Positions 9,931 through 12,666 of a DNA stretch of 12,666 nt are shown here, piece by piece (the first letter of the stretch is position 1; each line of letters opens with the position of its first letter). The notes beneath the pieces are model-generated. The model ran no database searches. It was given only the letters and a program-made list of their open reading frames with translations, and had not been told where the DNA came from. The stretch is from NCBI GenBank assembly GCA_016748015.1, contig JAAOMT010000391.1, positions 16,909 through 29,574 of the forward strand. The letters run 5' to 3'. Source of the DNA: Geosiphon pyriformis (taxonomy: Eukaryota > Glomeromycota > Glomeromycetes > Archaeosporales > Geosiphonaceae). The translations under genes were made by a program, and so were the position numbers.

Positions 9931-10930
9931 TATGTTTTTTGTTTAATTGATATTGTATTTTAAAAAAACTTTTTGTTTTCTTAATTTTATGATCATAATC
10001 AGAACAAAGAGTAAAAAAGCTGTATCTGATATCTGTTCTAAGATATCTAATAAGATTTCAATTAGAAGAGCTTTCTCTATCATAGAGGCAACTAGACAGA
10101 ACGTTTTAAAAGCTTTTTTTTTACCCAGTAATTATAATAAGCTGCCTTTAGTAGCCACTGAAGCAATTTCTTCATCTTTGACTGGTTTCTTACCAGTCAA
10201 AGTTCTCTTGAAAAGACACACTTGGGTTAGTCCCAGTGTTGCTTCCACTCCTACTAAGAGCCCAAAAGTGTTTAATAACAGACCAGTTAACAAACTGGTC
10301 TTCCCTTTTATGGTTTCTTCATCTGGTGCTGCTAGCACCTCCTTTTCAAAAAAAATGGTCAAAAAGATCAAAAGTTCAGAAAAATGGGGGCAGTTATTTG
10401 CCTCTGCTATTGTTACACCGAACCCCTTTGTGATTCCCAATGAGATTTTAGATGAGATCTCTGTAGTATTGTTTGACATATTGTTCAAGATAAACCAAGA
10501 TCAACCACTGGCTGTATTGTCAAATATGGTGTCTTCTGACAGATTATCACCAGTTTTAAAAGCAAAACAATCTCTTTCTGTTGGGTTACCTGTTTTTGAA
10601 AACTGAGCTGATCAAATGGAAACTGAATTATCTCCTTTTCTAGTTTTTGGTGCTGCTTTTAGTAGTGCTTAGAAAACTATTATTAGTCATCAAAGATTTG
10701 CTACTTTTAAGATCAAATTGGCTTATGTTAAGACTGTTTTTCAGTTAGTACATGGTTTCTTGGGTGTAAAGTCAATATCAAAAGACAATGTGAAGCTGTT
10801 TTGTGTGGAGTTTGCTTCTCAAGTGTTTTTGAAAGCTGCATTTTTGGTTGAGCTTATAAGCTCTGTATATTTGGGCACCCTCAAAATTGCCAAGTCTTTG
10901 GTAATTTCTGAGTCTGATTCCTTTTCTGCT

Positions 10931-11144
10931 GTTGTTGCACTGTGTAATATGCACTTGAACGTGTTTACTACTGACATTAAAACAGCTTTCAGTGTGTTTG
11001 GTAGTGTTACTCGTGTTGTACTGAAGTCTACTAATATTTGGGAGTATGTGGTAGTTTATTTAGAAAAGTTGGACTATGTTGTATTTGCTTTGAATTATTG
11101 GTCAGTTTTGGTAGACAAAGATAGTGTTAAAATCCTCCCTCTGA
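10931..11144 (+). other. RRM-like RNA-binding module within LINE ORF1
   Basis: The translated segment has a beta-alpha-beta-beta-alpha-beta rhythm. A first strand (V-V-A-L-C-N-M) precedes a helix around D-I-K-T-A-F-S-V-F-G. A strand V-T-R-V-V-L-K, a strand E-Y-V-V-V-Y-L and a helix around residues F-A-L-N follow, ending in a strand V-K-I-L-P-L. That order fits RRM-type domains of LINE ORF1 proteins that also carry CCHC knuckles. Assignment is by secondary-structure reading only. Confidence 0.55.
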
Positions 11145-11392
11145 TGAATCAAAATGAGACTATTTTGTTTTATAATAAGTTTAAGACCAGATTGGTTAAT
11201 CTTCTTTCTGGTTGTACTGTCTTTAAGATTTGTGATCAGACATGTTTTATTCTTTATTTGCCTGATTCTGGTCATTGCTTTTGGTTTGCTCTGGTTACAT
11301 TTGATTCTCAAGTTGATTTGAATTCTGCAGTTGTTAAAACTGGTACTCTAAGAAAATGCCGTATTTGGTGGGAAATCTCTGGTTGTTGGCGA

Positions 11393-11434
11393 TGCTTCAG
11401 GTGTTAAAAAGTGGGTTATTTAGCTGTTAACTGT
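11393..11434 (+). other. Zinc knuckle of LINE ORF1, disrupted
   Basis: The codons read C-F-R-C, a TAA stop, K-V-G, Y, L-A-V-N, C. A retroelement zinc knuckle is C-x2-C-x4-H-x4-C: the spacing matches exactly if the stop is counted as a residue and Tyr (TAT, 11417-11419) stands in for His. Both defects are single C-to-T steps (CAA to TAA; CAT to TAT). A further Cys lies just upstream, in G-C-W-R-C-F. Confidence 0.8.
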
Positions 11435-11973
11435 AAAGTTTTTCCATCTTTCCTTTCTAAGGCTTCCAAGATGTTTAATACACGTTTTGTAAATAATGTT
11501 TCTTATGCAAAAGCTTCTGCTTTCCTGGATTCTTCTGAGTTTTCTTTCCTAGTGGTTCTTACTTTCTTTTCTATAGTTTTTGGTGATTTCTTGGTGTCTT
11601 TTTGGTTGGCTTCTTTGGAATCTGATTTGGTCAAGCTTTTTGTTTTGGTTGAGTCTATTGTTAAACCAGTTAGTTCCTTAGTTAAGTTGTTTGACCAGTT
11701 TATTAATAAGATTTGGTTTTAAGCAGTACATTTGGCTTGAAGGTTAATGAAGTTATAGTGCATATGAGTTTTTTTAGTAAGATTGTTGGTAAGTTAAGAA
11801 AAGAAGTGGTTTTTTTAAAAAAAAAATGTTGCATGGAGGATATTGATATTTCTGGTAATTTAGAACATTCAGTTGGTTTGGATGATGAGGTGTTTTTTAA
11901 CTTGAAGTTTATTTGGAAACATGAGTCTATTGATGTTAAAACTAATGCCTTGAAAACAGTTGAATGGTTGGTT

Positions 11974-11990
11974 GGATTGGTTAGGGTTAG
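11974..11990 (+). other. Junction between LINE ORF1 and telomere-type repeat
   Basis: Unique ORF1 sequence ends in GGATTGGTT, and GGTTAGGGTTAG follows without a linker (first TTAGGG at 11981-11986). The last bases GGTT belong equally to the coding sequence and to the repeat. That microhomology is what telomerase priming or microhomology-mediated capture would use at a broken end. The reading phase passes uninterrupted into the repeat. Confidence 0.65.
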
Positions 11991-12009
11991 AAATAAGAAT
12001 AGAGATAGG
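11980..12009 (+). repeat. Degenerate telomere-type hexamers next to the junction
   Basis: In 6-nt register from 11980 the units are GTTAGG, GTTAGA, AATAAG, AATAGA and GATAGG. The first is canonical; the next three carry substitutions, mostly G to A, and no indels. This is the oldest-looking part of the array, as expected for the repeats laid down first beside a healed break. Confidence 0.6.
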
Positions 12010-12177
12010 GATATTTATAGGGTTAGGGATATTTATAGGGATATTTATAGGGATAAAGATATTTATAGGGATATTTATAGGGATATTTATTGGGATATTT
12101 ATAGGGATAGGGATATTTATAGGGATATTTATAGGGATAGAGATATTTATAGGGATATTTATAGGGATATTTATTGG
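12010..12177 (+). repeat. Two tandem 84-bp units built from a 12-bp GATATTTATAGG motif
   Basis: The block contains twelve copies of the dodecamer GATATTTATAGG (two end in TATTGG), with four single hexamers between them. The arrangement repeats exactly. Copy 1 (12010-12093) and copy 2 (12094-12177) both read dodecamer, hexamer, two dodecamers, hexamer, two dodecamers, TATTGG-type dodecamer. They differ at two positions only (GTTAGG against GATAGG at 12022/12106; GATAAA against GATAGA at 12052/12136). The 84-bp unit is 14 hexamers, so the telomere register is kept. This is a recent tandem duplication within an interstitial-type telomere variant. Confidence 0.85.
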
Positions 12178-12255
12178 GATAGGAATAGGGATAGGGATAG
12201 GGATAGGGATAGGGATAGGGATAGGGATAGGGATAGGGATAGGGATAGGGATAGG
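12178..12255 (+). repeat. Proximal GATAGG hexamer array
   Basis: Thirteen hexamers in register: GATAGG, one AATAGG at 12184, then eleven perfect GATAGG units. GATAGG differs from the canonical GTTAGG by one T-to-A transversion. It is therefore not a product of the C-to-T decay seen in the retroelements, and must have been amplified as a unit. Confidence 0.9.
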
Positions 12256-12411
12256 GTTAGGGTTAGGGTTAGGGTTAGGGTTAGGGTTAGGGTTAGGGTT
12301 AGGGTTAGGGTTAGGGTTAGGGTTAGGGTTAGGGTTAGGGTTAGGGTTAGGGTTAGGGTTAGGGTTAGGGTTAGGGTTAGGGTTAGGGTTAGGGTTAGGG
12401 TTAGGGTTAGG
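12256..12411 (+). repeat. Perfect canonical telomere repeat block, (TTAGGG)26
   Basis: Twenty-six uninterrupted GTTAGG hexamers (TTAGGG in standard notation) lie on the + strand. The G-rich strand runs rightwards, so the natural chromosome end would be to the right. The perfection of this block, against the degenerate units near 11980, suggests recent synthesis by telomerase or recent homogenisation. There is no C-strand (CCCTAA) array anywhere in the window. Confidence 0.95.
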
Positions 12412-12519
12412 GTTAGAGATAGGGTTAGGGTTAGGGTTAGGGTTAGGGTTAGGGTTATGGTTAGGGTTAGGGTTAGGGTTAGGGATAGGGTTAGGGTTAG
12501 GGTTAGGGATAGGGTTAGG
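12412..12519 (+). repeat. Mixed canonical/variant telomere repeats
   Basis: Eighteen hexamers in register mix canonical GTTAGG with GTTAGA (12412), GATAGG (12418, 12484, 12508) and GTTATG (12454). GATAGG units become more frequent to the right. The interspersion forms a graded transition between the pure canonical block and the distal GATAGG array, in contrast to the sharp switch on the left side at 12256. Confidence 0.9.
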
Positions 12520-12666
12520 GATAGGGATAGGGATAGGGATAGGGATAGGGATAGGGATAGGGATAGGGATAGGGATAGGGATAGGGATAGGGATAGGGAT
12601 AGGGATAGGGATAGGGATAGGGATAGGGATAGGGATAGGGATAGGGATAGGGATAGGGATATGTAT
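12520..12666 (+). repeat. Distal GATAGG hexamer array, running to the window edge
   Basis: Twenty-three perfect GATAGG hexamers (12520-12657) are followed by GATATGTAT to the last base. The array lies on the telomeric side of the canonical block, where one would expect TTAGGG if this were the true end. Either the array continues past the window, or the distal part was captured by recombination with another end, or it is an assembly or base-calling product. Confidence 0.85.

Larger units (their letters stand above)
7480..9945 (-). mobile_element. Ty3/gypsy LTR retrotransposon pol remnant, heavily decayed
   Basis: On the - strand, reading from about 9945 to 7480, motifs of Ty3/gypsy polyprotein appear in canonical order: reverse transcriptase, RNase H, integrase zinc finger, integrase core and a GPY/F-like C-terminal module. 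At least four frameshifts and dozens of stops separate them, so no functional product is possible. Gag and protease are missing: the 5' side ends where the LINE ORF1 sequence begins (about 9945-9988). No LTR was found. Most inferred losses are transitions: YxDD to NN in RT, Asp to Asn and Glu to Lys in RNase H, Glu to Lys in the integrase triad, zinc His to Tyr. The whole block is much more A+T rich than the LINE copies, implying greater age or heavier mutation. Ty3/gypsy rather than Copia or Pao is indicated by the order RT-RNase H-integrase and by the sequence after the RT active site (KFL-HIVS). Confidence 0.85.
9989..11980 (+). pseudogene. LINE ORF1 (RNA-binding, RRM plus CCHC), inactivated and cut off by telomere-like repeats
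   Basis: A single + strand frame runs from the first ATG (9989) to 11709 with only three internal stops: 10604-10606 TGA, 10670-10672 TAG and 11405-11407 TAA. A one-base net deletion near 11708-11710 then shifts the frame; from 11710 the coding sense continues to the telomere-like repeats at about 11980. The apparently separate open pieces at 9947-10606, 10718-11407 and 11411-11722 are parts of this one frame. In order it holds a Ser/Pro/Lys-rich N-terminal part, an RRM-like fold (about 10931-11144), a second beta-rich segment (about 11280-11320), a zinc knuckle (11393-11434), a Leu/Val heptad-like helix region (about 11600-11700) and an acidic C-terminal part. ORF1 proteins of this kind bind LINE RNA. 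I recall near-identical text in Rhizophagus-type fungi; by that comparison translation may really start near 10166 (ATT here), with short in-frame deletions at about 10700 and 11235. No ORF2 follows. Confidence 0.8.

Noticed and set aside
9947-9988. TTG at 9947 as the start of LINE ORF1
   Set aside because: The stretch before the ATG at 9989 is A/T-rich filler at the gypsy/LINE boundary. A non-ATG start in a fungal retroelement is not supported by anything visible.
10236-10433. 65-codon open frame on the + strand
   Set aside because: Out-of-phase shadow inside LINE ORF1.
10132-10488. 118-codon open frame on the - strand
   Set aside because: Antisense shadow of LINE ORF1. The + strand frame carries the recognised text and continues through the RRM-like and zinc-knuckle parts.
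10607-10717. Possible intron or stop-codon readthrough joining the open parts of LINE ORF1
   Set aside because: The stops at 10604 and 10670 lie in uninterrupted frame with coding-like sequence between them. No convincing splice sites remove both, and each stop is a single transition from a sense codon, so decay explains them better.
11102-11311. 69-codon open frame on the - strand
   Set aside because: Antisense shadow of the RRM-like part of LINE ORF1.
12010-12657. CRISPR-like repeat array
   Set aside because: The units are contiguous hexamers with no spacers of unique sequence, in an evidently eukaryotic telomere context.

Overview
The window looks like a subtelomeric, gene-free end of a fungal chromosome. 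It is extremely A+T rich over most of its length. The two LINE-type reading frames resemble, from memory and not from a search, the LINE family abundant in arbuscular mycorrhizal fungi (Glomeromycotina, Rhizophagus-like). The telomere-type hexamer TTAGGG, common in fungi, is present at the right end on the + strand, so the chromosome terminus should lie to the right. I see no intact protein-coding gene, no tRNA or rRNA gene and no CRISPR array. Everything recognisable is a decayed retroelement or a repeat.

Layout from left to right. Positions 1-2590 are featureless A+T-rich DNA. Positions 2618-3578 form an abrupt island of higher G+C, which is the C-terminal part of a LINE ORF2 plus a short 3' tail on the - strand. 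It runs in one frame for 285 codons with six internal stops and no frameshift. Positions 3581-5480 are again A+T rich and hold a degenerate tandem repeat (4489-5272, two unit types of about 139 and 184 bp). Positions 5480-7480 are unassigned. Positions 7480-9945 carry, on the - strand, the wreck of a Ty3/gypsy pol gene: reverse transcriptase, RNase H, integrase zinc finger, integrase core and a GPY/F-like module in canonical order. A LINE ORF1 pseudogene (+ strand, 9989 to about 11980, with RRM-like and CCHC modules) abuts it. That ORF1 breaks off in mid-frame and runs straight into a telomere-like array (11980-12657).

Two stories tie this together. First, nearly every damaging change I can infer in the retroelements is a C-to-T or G-to-A transition (Trp, Gln and Arg codons to stops; catalytic Asp to Asn and Glu to Lys; zinc-binding His to Tyr). 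CpG is almost absent. This is what RIP-like mutation or unrepaired methylcytosine deamination would leave. Second, the truncated LINE joined to TTAGGG looks like a broken chromosome end healed inside a retroelement. The array beyond the junction holds a strict 6-nt register for 113 consecutive hexamers. It mixes GTTAGG, GATAGG and a 12-bp GATATTTATAGG unit, includes an 84-bp tandem duplication, and has its canonical block bracketed by the GATAGG variant on both sides.

Limits: family assignments come from recognising motifs by eye. Element boundaries in the A+T-rich parts are approximate, and no composition statistic was computed.
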